Shown here in pieces: positions 26,162 to 33,997 of a stretch of 47,918 nt of DNA (positions within the stretch are counted from its first letter, which is position 1; each line of letters starts with the position of its first letter). The DNA is from an uncultured Microcaldota archaeon (GTDB taxonomy: Archaea; Micrarchaeota; Micrarchaeia; Micrarchaeales; Micrarchaeaceae), in the NCBI GenBank assembly GCA_903884115.1, contig CAISDH010000006.1, forward strand, positions 1 to 47,918. Direction: 5' to 3'. The notes beneath the pieces are model-generated. The model was given only the letters and a program-made list of their open reading frames with translations. It had not been told where the DNA came from and made no database searches. Both the position numbers and the translations under genes were made by a program.

Positions 26162-27609
26162 ATGAAAGACAAATACCGCACGATCGCCGCTGTGGCCATC
26201 GTGCTGCTCGCGCTTCTCGCATCCTACCTGCTCGTCACCGCGAATTCCGTGGGGTTCGTAATACGCGCGGCTCTTGCGATACTCATGCTCGCGGTTGCGG
26301 GCATTGGAATACGGCGCACGCTCTCGCTCAACGGCGGTTTTGGCCTGTACCTGCTCGCAGGCAGGAAAGGCTTGAAGTGCATAGACCGCATATCAAAACA
26401 CGACAAGGTTTTCTGGAACTCCATGGCGCTCTGGGGATTCGTGCTCGGATTCGGCCTGCTCAGCTACCCCCTCATGCGCGGCAAGCTCAGCAAGAAGCTC
26501 TTCGCATTCGGCATGGTCTTGCTTGCAGTCATTTATGTGTTTGTGACTCCGTATCTCGGCTACGCCATGCAGTTCATAAACATGTCAGCGATACAGAGCG
26601 GCGTATCAACTACGACATCCGCGCACGCCAGCCTGCTGGGCTACGCCCTTATGGCCATCACATTGCTCTTCGGCTTCTCGGGCTTTGCGATAGTGTCGCT
26701 GTTCTTCAGCGCAGCAACCATCGTGGAGGGCATAGCTCGTTATGTGATGGGCGCGCTCTCGGGCTCTGCAAGCGCGTCTGCGCTGAGCAGCCGGTGCCTG
26801 GCGTGGTGCCCATAATACCAGGTCTTGACATACCTTTCGCAGCCGGCATCATATCGCTGGTGGTGCTCCTCACAATACACGAGCTGTCCCATGGCGTGCT
26901 GTCGCGCATATTCGGAGTGAAGCTGAAGTCCACGGGCCTTCTGATATTCGGCATATTGCCGATCGGGGCGTTTGTAGAGCCCGAGGACAAGGCAATCAGG
27001 AAGTTGGCTCCGGCAAAGCAGATAGGCATATTCTCCGCGGGCATAGCTGCGAATTTCGTTGCCATGCTTGTATTCTTCGTGCTGATGCTCACAACAATAC
27101 TCTACATCGCCCCAAAAGCGTACTCCTATGGCATTGTCGTGTCAGGCACCACGCAGGGATATCCTGCATACAACGTGCTTAGCATCGGTTCGCAGGTGCT
27201 CAGATGGAACGGGCAGAACGTGAGCGACATCAGCACGTTGGAAAGCGCATCCTCAATGGACAAGCCCAACGAACCTGTAACGATAGTGACGAACGTCAGC
27301 ACATACGCCTTCAATGCGCTCCCTGATCCCGCCAATGCATCGAGAGGGCTGGTAGGCGTGGCCCTGAGCTACAAGCCCATAATCAGGGGCGCAGCTGCCT
27401 CTGCGGTTTACTTCCTGTACACTCTCTTCGCGCTATCGATGCTGCTCAACTTCTTCATTGCGGTGTTCAACCTGCTGCCCCTGCCCGGCCTTGACGGCTG
27501 GGCCATATACAACTCCAGCATAAGGAACAAGCGGCTTGTTAAGTACCTGGCCTGGATAATGCTTGTGGCAATAGCGATAAACGCGCTACCATGGCTCTTC
27601 TACATCTGA
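26162..27609 (+). CDS. site-2 protease family (M50) membrane metalloprotease, with an apparent frameshift
   Basis: The frame from ATG 26162 encodes membrane helices up to about GALSGSASASAL and then stops at 26815. The rest of the protease continues in the -1 frame from about 26785 (EQPVPGVVPIIPGLDIPF) to 27609. Joined, they give a protein of about 480 residues. The zinc motif HELSH is in TIHELSHGVLSR. A PDZ-like region follows, and the second metal motif is LLPLPGLDGW near the end. Multiple membrane helices are present throughout. The shift falls between about 26761 and 26786. It may be a real mutation, a sequencing or assembly error, or programmed slippage; no typical slippery heptamer is seen. 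Confidence 0.78.
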
Positions 27610-27654
27610 TTCCTCATTGTTTTAAACTATCAGGTTCCTAATGACACTGAGATC

Positions 27655-28263
27655 ATGGATGGCAAGCCAAAGACAGGAAGTGGCCTGCTCTTTGACGGGA
27701 TCAAAGAGAACCTCGTGTTAGGTCCTGGTGTCTATAGTCCAAGGTACGATTCTCGCATGCTCTCAAGCGCCATAGAGAGATACGCATTCGGCAAGATGCT
27801 CGATATGGGCACGGGCACCGGAATTCAGGGCATTGTCGCAGCAAAGAAAGGCTGTTCCGTGACATTTGCCGACAAGAATCCCGACGCAGTCGCATGCGCC
27901 AGGCTCAATGCGAAGCGCAACGGCGTTCATGGCCGGTTTGTCGTGTCAGATCTCTTCTCCAATGTACGAGATGAATTTAACACAATAGCGTTTGACCCTC
28001 CGTATCTCAGGACTTTTCTGGTGCCAGAAAGAATGCAGGACTGCGCGCTTCACGGCGGCGGTCTGCACGGCAGAGAGATCATTGACCGGTTCCTTGCAGG
28101 CTACGCCGATCATGTCCTGGATGACTATCTTGTCCTGCTGGTAGAGCCTCCATGGGCCGGATGGAAGAGGGACGCATCGAAGTTAGATGCGAAAGTTGTT
28201 GAAAAGAAGCACTATTCGCTGCTCGGTACTTTTGTGATATTGATGTTCGGATCTAGTGCATAA
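27655..28263 (+). CDS. HemK/Mtq2-like class I methyltransferase
   Basis: A 202-residue SAM-dependent methyltransferase. The SAM motif is MLDMGTGTGIQGI, and the active-site motif is FDPPYLRTF, with Asp in place of the usual Asn of NPPY. The N-terminal GVYSPRYDSRML is typical for the HemK2/Mtq2 group, which methylates the GGQ Gln of release factor 1. Asp instead of Asn in the DPPY motif makes a different target possible. TTTTAAACTA lies about 35 nt before the ATG. Confidence 0.82.
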   Translation: MDGKPKTGSGLLFDGIKENLVLGPGVYSPRYDSRMLSSAIERYAFGKMLDMGTGTGIQGIVAAKKGCSVTFADKNPDAVACARLNAKRNGVHGRFVVSDLFSNVRDEFNTIAFDPPYLRTFLVPERMQDCALHGGGLHGREIIDRFLAGYADHVLDDYLVLLVEPPWAGWKRDASKLDAKVVEKKHYSLLGTFVILMFGSSA

Positions 28264-28317
28264 AAGATCTAAACGTTTCTAAGCTTCGCCACATGCCTTG
28301 CGCTTCTGCTTCTATAG

Positions 28318-28390
28318 GTTATTTATTCCTTCATTTCCCTAGCAGCGTGAGTGCATGCAGGACATCAAGCGCGCCACACGCCCTTCCAAG
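28318..28390 (+). repeat. 73-nt promoter-leader repeat, copy 1
   Basis: This block spans the TATA-like TTATTTAT, the leader and the first 12 codons of the pilin-like gene at 28355. It is identical to 29923-29995 except for one base. A looser third copy precedes the gene at 31689. The repeats show recent duplication or gene conversion of a promoter plus signal-peptide cassette. Confidence 0.85.
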
Positions 28391-29812
28391 AAGTCTTATG
28401 GAAGGAATGCGCAGTCTGCGATGGAGTACTTGATTACATACGGCTGGGCGATACTGATAGTGGCCGTTGCGCTCGGCGTGCTGTGGTCCTTGGGCCTATT
28501 CTCCAATAAATCCGTAAACAACCTGTGCGTAGGTGCGGCAGGATACGTCTGCAGCAACCCTGTGCTAGTAAGCAACGGCGTTCTGTCCGTCTCTATTGAG
28601 CCGATAAGTGGCAGCGCATTGACTGTTACAGGCCTAGGCTGCTCCAATTCCTCTATGCAGCCTTCAACATTCACTTCAACGAGCACTACTCTTCCCTCTC
28701 TCCAGACCATAAGCCTCTCGTTCGTATGCACGCTCTCCTCCAACGCGATAGGCGCGCCATTATCCGGCACGCTGTGGGTGCAGTACAGCAGCGGGACACA
28801 GACAGGGTACACAGAGCTCAGCCAGTTCAGCACGCAAGTGGTGGCATACGGGCCTCTTGTTGTGACGGGTCCAGCATCGCATTACGTTCCTATAACAATC
28901 ACGAGTTCAGGCACAACAGCTTCCAACTTCCAGCAGATGCTTACGATAAACAGCAATACATACAACGCATACATCAACTCCGGCTGGACAAACGTAGAGT
29001 TCACGACAGGCGCGAAAGGTTCAGGAACTCCGCTGCAGGCGTGGGTCGAGAGCAACCCGAGCAACACCGCGACAAGCACAGTGGTGTGGGTGTTTTTCCC
29101 TTCCGGCCTCGCATCAGGCAGCACAACAATATACATGGACTTCATGCCCAGCAACGTGATGTCGTCTTCCGGGCCTACAGGCGAGGCCCCGCAGCTTACA
29201 GGCACTTATGGGCAGTATGACAACGGAGCTAGTGTATTCAGCTTCTATGATGACTTCTCTAGTGCATCATTGACTGCGAATGGGAAATGGGTAGTTGAGG
29301 GAAGTCCTGCATATACTACGGGAACTGGACTGAGAGAAACAGGTTCGATCAGTAATAGTAACTTTGTTGCATCGTCTGGAACGTGGGATTCTACAGCGTA
29401 CATCTCGGAAATGTATGGCTACCAAACGGATACGAATGGCAATGATAGGTTCTTTTCAGTTGTCACAGGGCAAACTGGTTCTAATCAGGGCGTATATTTT
29501 GAAGGTAATTCAGGAACACTTCAGTCCTATGTTCTGTATGGAGGTAGTGGTGGTCAAGGTTCATTTGCAGGAACAACATTAGGAACTACTGTAAACGCAA
29601 TACTTTCTATTTATGCAGCACCAGGTGGAGGAACAACGTATGTGATGTATAACTATGTCCTTTCATCTACAGGTGCTCCACCAAGTCTAACTACTGCATA
29701 CTATCAGCTCGGTGGCGCACTTTCCGCAACAAACTTCTATCAGTGGGTGAGAAGAAGACCAATTCCGCCCAACAACGTGATGCCAACAGTGAGCTTTGGC
29801 ACGTTTAGTTGA
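28355..29812 (+). CDS. pilin-like surface protein with DUF2341 and lectin-like domain
   Basis: A 485-residue protein. The leader MQDIKRATRPSKKS...NAQSAMEYLITYGW is followed by a hydrophobic helix ending near residue 50, a class III/prepilin-like signal. Residues about 170-290 are a DUF2341 stretch (YVPITITSS...LQAWVESNPSNTATSTVVWV...STTIYMDFMPSNVM). The rest (FSFYDDFSSASL ... onwards) looks like a beta-sandwich of concanavalin/LamG type. Only few Cys occur. The protein should sit outside the cell, either in a filament or anchored. Closest relatives in the window are at 1-1417 and 31689. Confidence 0.88.
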   Translation: MQDIKRATRPSKKSYGRNAQSAMEYLITYGWAILIVAVALGVLWSLGLFSNKSVNNLCVGAAGYVCSNPVLVSNGVLSVSIEPISGSALTVTGLGCSNSSMQPSTFTSTSTTLPSLQTISLSFVCTLSSNAIGAPLSGTLWVQYSSGTQTGYTELSQFSTQVVAYGPLVVTGPASHYVPITITSSGTTASNFQQMLTINSNTYNAYINSGWTNVEFTTGAKGSGTPLQAWVESNPSNTATSTVVWVFFPSGLASGSTTIYMDFMPSNVMSSSGPTGEAPQLTGTYGQYDNGASVFSFYDDFSSASLTANGKWVVEGSPAYTTGTGLRETGSISNSNFVASSGTWDSTAYISEMYGYQTDTNGNDRFFSVVTGQTGSNQGVYFEGNSGTLQSYVLYGGSGGQGSFAGTTLGTTVNAILSIYAAPGGGTTYVMYNYVLSSTGAPPSLTTAYYQLGGALSATNFYQWVRRRPIPPNNVMPTVSFGTFS

Positions 29813-29868
29813 AACCAGTTTCAAAATTAAACCGAAATTGCGGTGCAGTATCAACCATTAAGTTGGTT

Positions 29869-29891
29869 AAATCAACGAAACGTGTTGATTT
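29869..29891 (+). terminator. hairpin after the pilin-like gene
   Basis: AAATCAAC and GTTGATTT pair perfectly around a 7-nt loop, 57 nt after the stop. They follow a weaker CAAC/GTTG hairpin just upstream. The hairpin may end the transcript or protect its 3' end; this is inferred from shape only. Confidence 0.35.
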
Positions 29892-29922
29892 TAAACAACT
29901 TCTCTATCGGCGCAATGATACT

Positions 29923-29995
29923 GTTATTTATTCCTTCATTTCCCTAGCATCGTGAGTGCATGCAGGACATCAAGCGCGCCACACGCCCTTCCAAG
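29923..29995 (+). repeat. 73-nt promoter-leader repeat, copy 2
   Basis: Same block as 28318-28390 with a single G to T change in the leader. It provides promoter, leader and first 12 codons for the glycine-rich gene at 29960. Confidence 0.85.
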
Positions 29996-31552
29996 CGTTC
30001 CGATAAAGGGAATGCGCAGTCCGCGATGGAATACCTCATGACATACGGCTGGACGATTCTGATAGTGTCTGTAGTTATTGCGATGCTATTTCTATTGGGT
30101 ATATTTCGTACAAATAGTGCTTCCTCTGCCTTCTGCACTCCTATTGCCCCTTACACTTGCAGCAGTCCGACTCTGCTCTCCAATGGTGTTCTGATAACCC
30201 AGATCGAAGAGCTCGGAAGCACGATAACCGTGAACGGACTAGGCTGCTCCAGCACCAACACCGCGCCTTCCTCATTCATGCCTACAAACGCGCAATTATT
30301 CTCAGGTGTTTCTAGCAGCCTCTCCTTCTCCTGCAATATACCGTCCACTGCGATAGGCACACCTTTCTCTGGCACGCTATGGATCCAATACATCAGCGGA
30401 GCGCAGACAGGCGTATCGCAGGTAAGCACTGTAGATGCAAAAGTGGTCCAATTAGTCCCTCCACCCGCATACTCATTCTCTGCGTCTGCGGTGTCTAATG
30501 GTATGGTGTCTTGCACTCCTTCGTGCTCTGGAACATTCTCGGCAGGGACGTCAATTTCCATTACAGAAACTCCATACGGCAGCAACGTATTCAATGGCTG
30601 GTCCGGGACCTCTTGTTCTGGCAGTTCAAACCCGTGCGCTTTCTCAATGCCTGCAGGTGCGGATACTGAGTCTGCAAGCTTCTACTTGCCAGTTGCATGC
30701 GCGCTCACAATCACAAGCAATGCGATATACACATCGCCCATCACGGCAACCATCAGCTATACAATGTATGGCGGTGGCGGTGCCGGAGGTAGTAACCAGT
30801 GCTGCGGCCAAGGCTCAAGCGGAAATACTGGTTCTGGCGGTGCGTCCAGCAGCGGAAGTTTCTCAATATCTGCAGGCAACACGATTACAATTTATGCGGG
30901 TGGCGGCGGTGCAGGTGGTGGCGGCCAGGTTAGTAGCAATTGCGGTGGGGATTGCTCCACTGGTGGTGGAGGTGGCTCTGGTTATTATGGTGGCGGTGGC
31001 GGTGCCGGTGGTGAAAGCTACGACAACAGCAAGCCTGCCTCGGGCGGCGGTGGTGGTGGAAGCTCTGCAGTTCTTGTAAGTGGAGTTGTGGTTGCTAGTG
31101 CTGCAGGTGGAGGCGGCGGTGCCGGTGGCGGCGGCAAGATTGGCGGTGGCGGCGGAGGCACAGGCAGCGGTGGCGGCTCTGGTGCCACGTGTACTAATTG
31201 CAACGGCGTTACTGGCCAGACCGGAAGCAGCTATACAGGAGGTGTTTCTTGGCCGGATACCGGTAGCGGCAACGGCGGAAGCTACGCTACTGCTGGTGGT
31301 GGTTATTCTGTATTATGTAGCGGCACAGGCGGAGGCGGCGGCGGATTCGGAGGTGGTGGAGGTGGTGGCGGTGGCGATTGCACCGTCGCAGGCGCAGGTG
31401 GCTCTAGCGGTGCATCAGGCACCACAGCTACTGGCTCTGGCGGTGCAGGCGGATCAACGGGATCTGCTGGTGGTGGTGGCACTGTCGGCAGCGGAGGTGC
31501 AGGAGGCAGCGTCCAGCTTTCATGGACCGGTCCTGGCACATGCATTCCATGA
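29960..31552 (+). CDS. pilin-like surface protein with InlB-type and glycine-rich domains
   Basis: A 530-residue protein with the same MQDIKRATRPSK...AQSAMEYLMTYGW leader and hydrophobic helix as its neighbours. After a shared Ser/Thr-rich part (to about residue 160) comes a segment like the divergent InlB B-repeat (VSCTPSCSGTFSAGTSISI...FNGWSG). From about residue 265 to the end it is dominated by runs of Gly with Ser, Ala and Tyr (GGGGGAGGGG types). There are about a dozen Cys, some in pairs. Such glycine-rich ends occur in adhesins and coat proteins. The strand-reversed frames here are proline-rich shadows, not genes. Confidence 0.87.
   Translation: MQDIKRATRPSKRSDKGNAQSAMEYLMTYGWTILIVSVVIAMLFLLGIFRTNSASSAFCTPIAPYTCSSPTLLSNGVLITQIEELGSTITVNGLGCSSTNTAPSSFMPTNAQLFSGVSSSLSFSCNIPSTAIGTPFSGTLWIQYISGAQTGVSQVSTVDAKVVQLVPPPAYSFSASAVSNGMVSCTPSCSGTFSAGTSISITETPYGSNVFNGWSGTSCSGSSNPCAFSMPAGADTESASFYLPVACALTITSNAIYTSPITATISYTMYGGGGAGGSNQCCGQGSSGNTGSGGASSSGSFSISAGNTITIYAGGGGAGGGGQVSSNCGGDCSTGGGGGSGYYGGGGGAGGESYDNSKPASGGGGGGSSAVLVSGVVVASAAGGGGGAGGGGKIGGGGGGTGSGGGSGATCTNCNGVTGQTGSSYTGGVSWPDTGSGNGGSYATAGGGYSVLCSGTGGGGGGFGGGGGGGGGDCTVAGAGGSSGASGTTATGSGGAGGSTGSAGGGGTVGSGGAGGSVQLSWTGPGTCIP
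30188..30310 (+). repeat. 123-nt block shared with 31920-32042
   Basis: This coding block of the glycine-rich gene recurs in the next gene at 31920-32042 with four differences. The flanking sequence is much less alike. The pattern fits gene conversion between neighbouring surface-protein genes. Confidence 0.8.
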
Positions 31553-31688
31553 CTCTGTTCTAATGCACTGCGTTTGCCGGTGAGAATCAGCTACACAGTG
31601 CAAACGTAAGGACGACTCCTATCTCTCCACAACTTTGTGGCATTGCCACCAGCTATTTATTACTTCGTCTCGATATTCTTACGAGTGC

Positions 31689-33200
31689 ATGCAGGACATC
31701 AAGCGCGCCGAACGCCCTTCCAAGAAGTCCAATAAAGGGAATGCGCAGTCCGCGATGGAATACCTCATGACGTACGGCTGGACTATTCTAGTCATTTCCA
31801 TCGTCATCTTAACGCTATCTTTATTAGGGATATTTCGCATTGGTGGTGCGTCATCATCTAATTTCTGCACACCTATTGCGCCTTTCACCTGCAGCAATCC
31901 AATTCTTAGCTCCAACGGAGTTCTGATAACCCAGATCGAAGAGCTCGGAAGCACGATAACCGTGAACGGACTAGGCTGCTCCGGCACCAACACCGCGCCT
32001 TCATCATTCATGCCTACAAACGCACAATTGTTCTCAGGTGTTCCTAGCAGTTTATCCTTCGCCTGCAACCTTCAGTCCACAACGATAGGCGCTCCTTTCA
32101 CAGGCACTCTATGGATCCAATACAGCAGTGGAATGCAGACAGGAGTCACAGAGATCGGCACTGTCAGCACGCCCGTGGTCATCCTGGGGACGTCTCCTCC
32201 GTCTGCGATAGCTTACGTTCCGATAACCCTCGCGAATTCGAATGGCGCGACAGGCTCAAACTTCCAGCAGATGCTTACGATAAACAGTCAGACGTACAAC
32301 ACATACATCAACTCCGGCTGGATGAACGTCGAGTTCACTACGGGCCCTAACGCTGCAGGTACTGTACTTCAGGCATGGGTAGAGAGCAACCCGAGCAACA
32401 CCGCGACAAGCACAGCGGTGTGGGTGCTTCTCCCTTCAGGTCTCGCATCAGGCAGCACAACAATATACATGGACTTCATGTCCACCAACGTGATGTCGTC
32501 ATCCGGGCCGACTGGAGAGGCCCCACAGTTATCAGGCACCTACGCACAGTACGATAACGGAGCCAGCGTGTTCGCCAATTACAATAACTTCATCTCTTCA
32601 AGTTCCATAAGTGGATGGACCGAAGGCGGCCCTGGATGCTGGAACGGTTGCATCGAGACTTACAGTGCGAGCAACGGACTTACACTTACTGAAGGACCTT
32701 CAGGATATGGAACCAATAATGAAGGAGTCGCATCAACTTACGCCCTTACCATACCTTTTGTTTATGAGGCATATGGAGAAGCCAAAAATCTTCTGGGCTT
32801 CAGCTCGATAGGCTGCGTAGACTTTGGCCTGGATTATGCCACCAACAGTCTAAGCCAGATTGTAGGCGGCCCTTGGTTCTGGTCGCCAACTGGAGTTCAA
32901 TACGCCTGCGGCGGCTCAACTTGGGAAGGCTTTGCAAACGGCGGCTATATGGCGATTTCGTCCTCTCCTAGTGGCAATTCAAACACCTTCTATGTGCTGG
33001 GCCAGACCGTAACAAGCACAAACGTTTATTGGTATGTTAACTACGGGCAGATAGGCAGTGTACTGTATAGTGCATCTTCTGGAAACTATGCCGGCTTCTG
33101 GGTGGATGGTGGCGACAACCAGTTCTACTACTGGATGCGCACTCGCGTCTATCCGCCAAGCAACGTGATGCCGAGCGCGACCTTTGGCGCGATTGCTTGA
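31689..33200 (+). CDS. pilin-like surface protein with DUF2341 domain
   Basis: A 503-residue protein from ATG 31689, chosen because MQDIKRAERPSKKS...AQSAMEYLMTYGW matches the starts of the two upstream genes; a frame-internal ATG further upstream (31635) lacks that support. The DUF2341 part (YVPITLANS...STTIYMDFMSTNVMSSSGPTGEAPQ) is followed by a beta-rich domain with a few Cys (GPGCWNGCIETY). It combines an N-terminal half close to the 29960 gene with a middle close to the 28355 gene, so it is a mosaic. A role as surface filament subunit or adhesin is inferred. Confidence 0.88.
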   Translation: MQDIKRAERPSKKSNKGNAQSAMEYLMTYGWTILVISIVILTLSLLGIFRIGGASSSNFCTPIAPFTCSNPILSSNGVLITQIEELGSTITVNGLGCSGTNTAPSSFMPTNAQLFSGVPSSLSFACNLQSTTIGAPFTGTLWIQYSSGMQTGVTEIGTVSTPVVILGTSPPSAIAYVPITLANSNGATGSNFQQMLTINSQTYNTYINSGWMNVEFTTGPNAAGTVLQAWVESNPSNTATSTAVWVLLPSGLASGSTTIYMDFMSTNVMSSSGPTGEAPQLSGTYAQYDNGASVFANYNNFISSSSISGWTEGGPGCWNGCIETYSASNGLTLTEGPSGYGTNNEGVASTYALTIPFVYEAYGEAKNLLGFSSIGCVDFGLDYATNSLSQIVGGPWFWSPTGVQYACGGSTWEGFANGGYMAISSSPSGNSNTFYVLGQTVTSTNVYWYVNYGQIGSVLYSASSGNYAGFWVDGGDNQFYYWMRTRVYPPSNVMPSATFGAIA

Positions 33201-33259
33201 AAAGAGGATGGTATTGGCTGTAGGCATGCGTCAAAACAAAATAGAGATGGGAACGCCGC

Positions 33260-33997
33260 CTAAACCTTTCTTAGTTCTGCAACCTTGCCGAAGTCTACTG
33301 TCGATCCGTAGCCCACTGCTATCGCACGCATGCTGTCTATTTCGGTGCGCTTGAACATAGGAGAAAGCAGCTCGCTTGCCGGGATTGCATTTACTTCAAC
33401 ACCAGATGAGAAGTAACCCATCGCAGGCATCACTAGCAGCGGAACGCGATTGAATTCGCCGTAAAGGAAGCACCTCAGGCGCTCCCTTTTTCCAGAATTG
33501 CCAGTTATCCCGATGGTGGGATGTTCGTGCCCCATTATCATCATGCTGGTTTTGTCTCCGATCTCGGGCTCCGTGTCTCCGTGGAAGAACAGGTAATTGC
33601 CAAGTTCGGCCTGGTCTTTGTAAACTTTCAACCTCATCCTTTCGCTGTATCTCTCTACGAAATTGTCATGCTTTGTCTTTACCAGCGCGGTCTCCACGTT
33701 GTGCTTCTTCAGGAAGTCTGCAAGGTCAAAGAGCTCATTGAGCTCGTCGGTTATCACATCAGAGAACGTGTTCTTTATGTCGCCGGTTATCATGATCTTC
33801 TTGGCCTTCGTCATGTTCAATGCATTTCCCAGCGTTTCGAGTATGTGCCTTAGATTGACTTTCGGTATGAATGTCCCTTTGTTTGCCATCGCTCCCTCGT
33901 AGCCCAAGTGCAGGTCCGAGACAACGAGCATGTCCAGGCTGCGTATGTACGCCACTGGCAAGCCCTCCAAAAGTTCTACATCACTTGTCAGTCTCAT
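33260..33997 (-). CDS. COG1407-type metallophosphoesterase, Lhr-linked, with altered GNHD motif
   Basis: A 245-residue calcineurin-like phosphoesterase. SDLHLG (27-32) and TGDIKN are intact, but the GNHD motif reads KTKHDN (107-112), so the Gly-Asn pair is replaced by Thr-Lys while His-Asp remain. HGD and GHEHP follow. Loss of the Asn, a metal ligand in the family, could weaken or change catalysis. ATG 33997 overlaps the Lhr helicase gene by 17 nt; a GTG at 34003 is possible. Archaeal genomes often pair this family with Lhr, which suggests a joint role in DNA or RNA processing. Confidence 0.85.
   Translation of the reverse strand: MRLTSDVELLEGLPVAYIRSLDMLVVSDLHLGYEGAMANKGTFIPKVNLRHILETLGNALNMTKAKKIMITGDIKNTFSDVITDELNELFDLADFLKKHNVETALVKTKHDNFVERYSERMRLKVYKDQAELGNYLFFHGDTEPEIGDKTSMMIMGHEHPTIGITGNSGKRERLRCFLYGEFNRVPLLVMPAMGYFSSGVEVNAIPASELLSPMFKRTEIDSMRAIAVGYGSTVDFGKVAELRKV

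Noticed and set aside
26134-26784. Upstream part of the long frame at 26134-27609 as a real N-terminus
   Set aside because: It is Arg/His-rich and lacks the membrane helices that the overlapping frame from 26162 encodes. Only the part after about 26785 is protease.
31018-31545. Proline-rich frames on the minus strand
   Set aside because: They are the reverse reading of the glycine-rich surface protein gene (GGN codons read as NCC).
31635-31688. Extra 18 codons before the pilin-like gene at 31689
   Set aside because: They cover the conserved promoter and leader region, and the paralogues all start at MQDIKRA.
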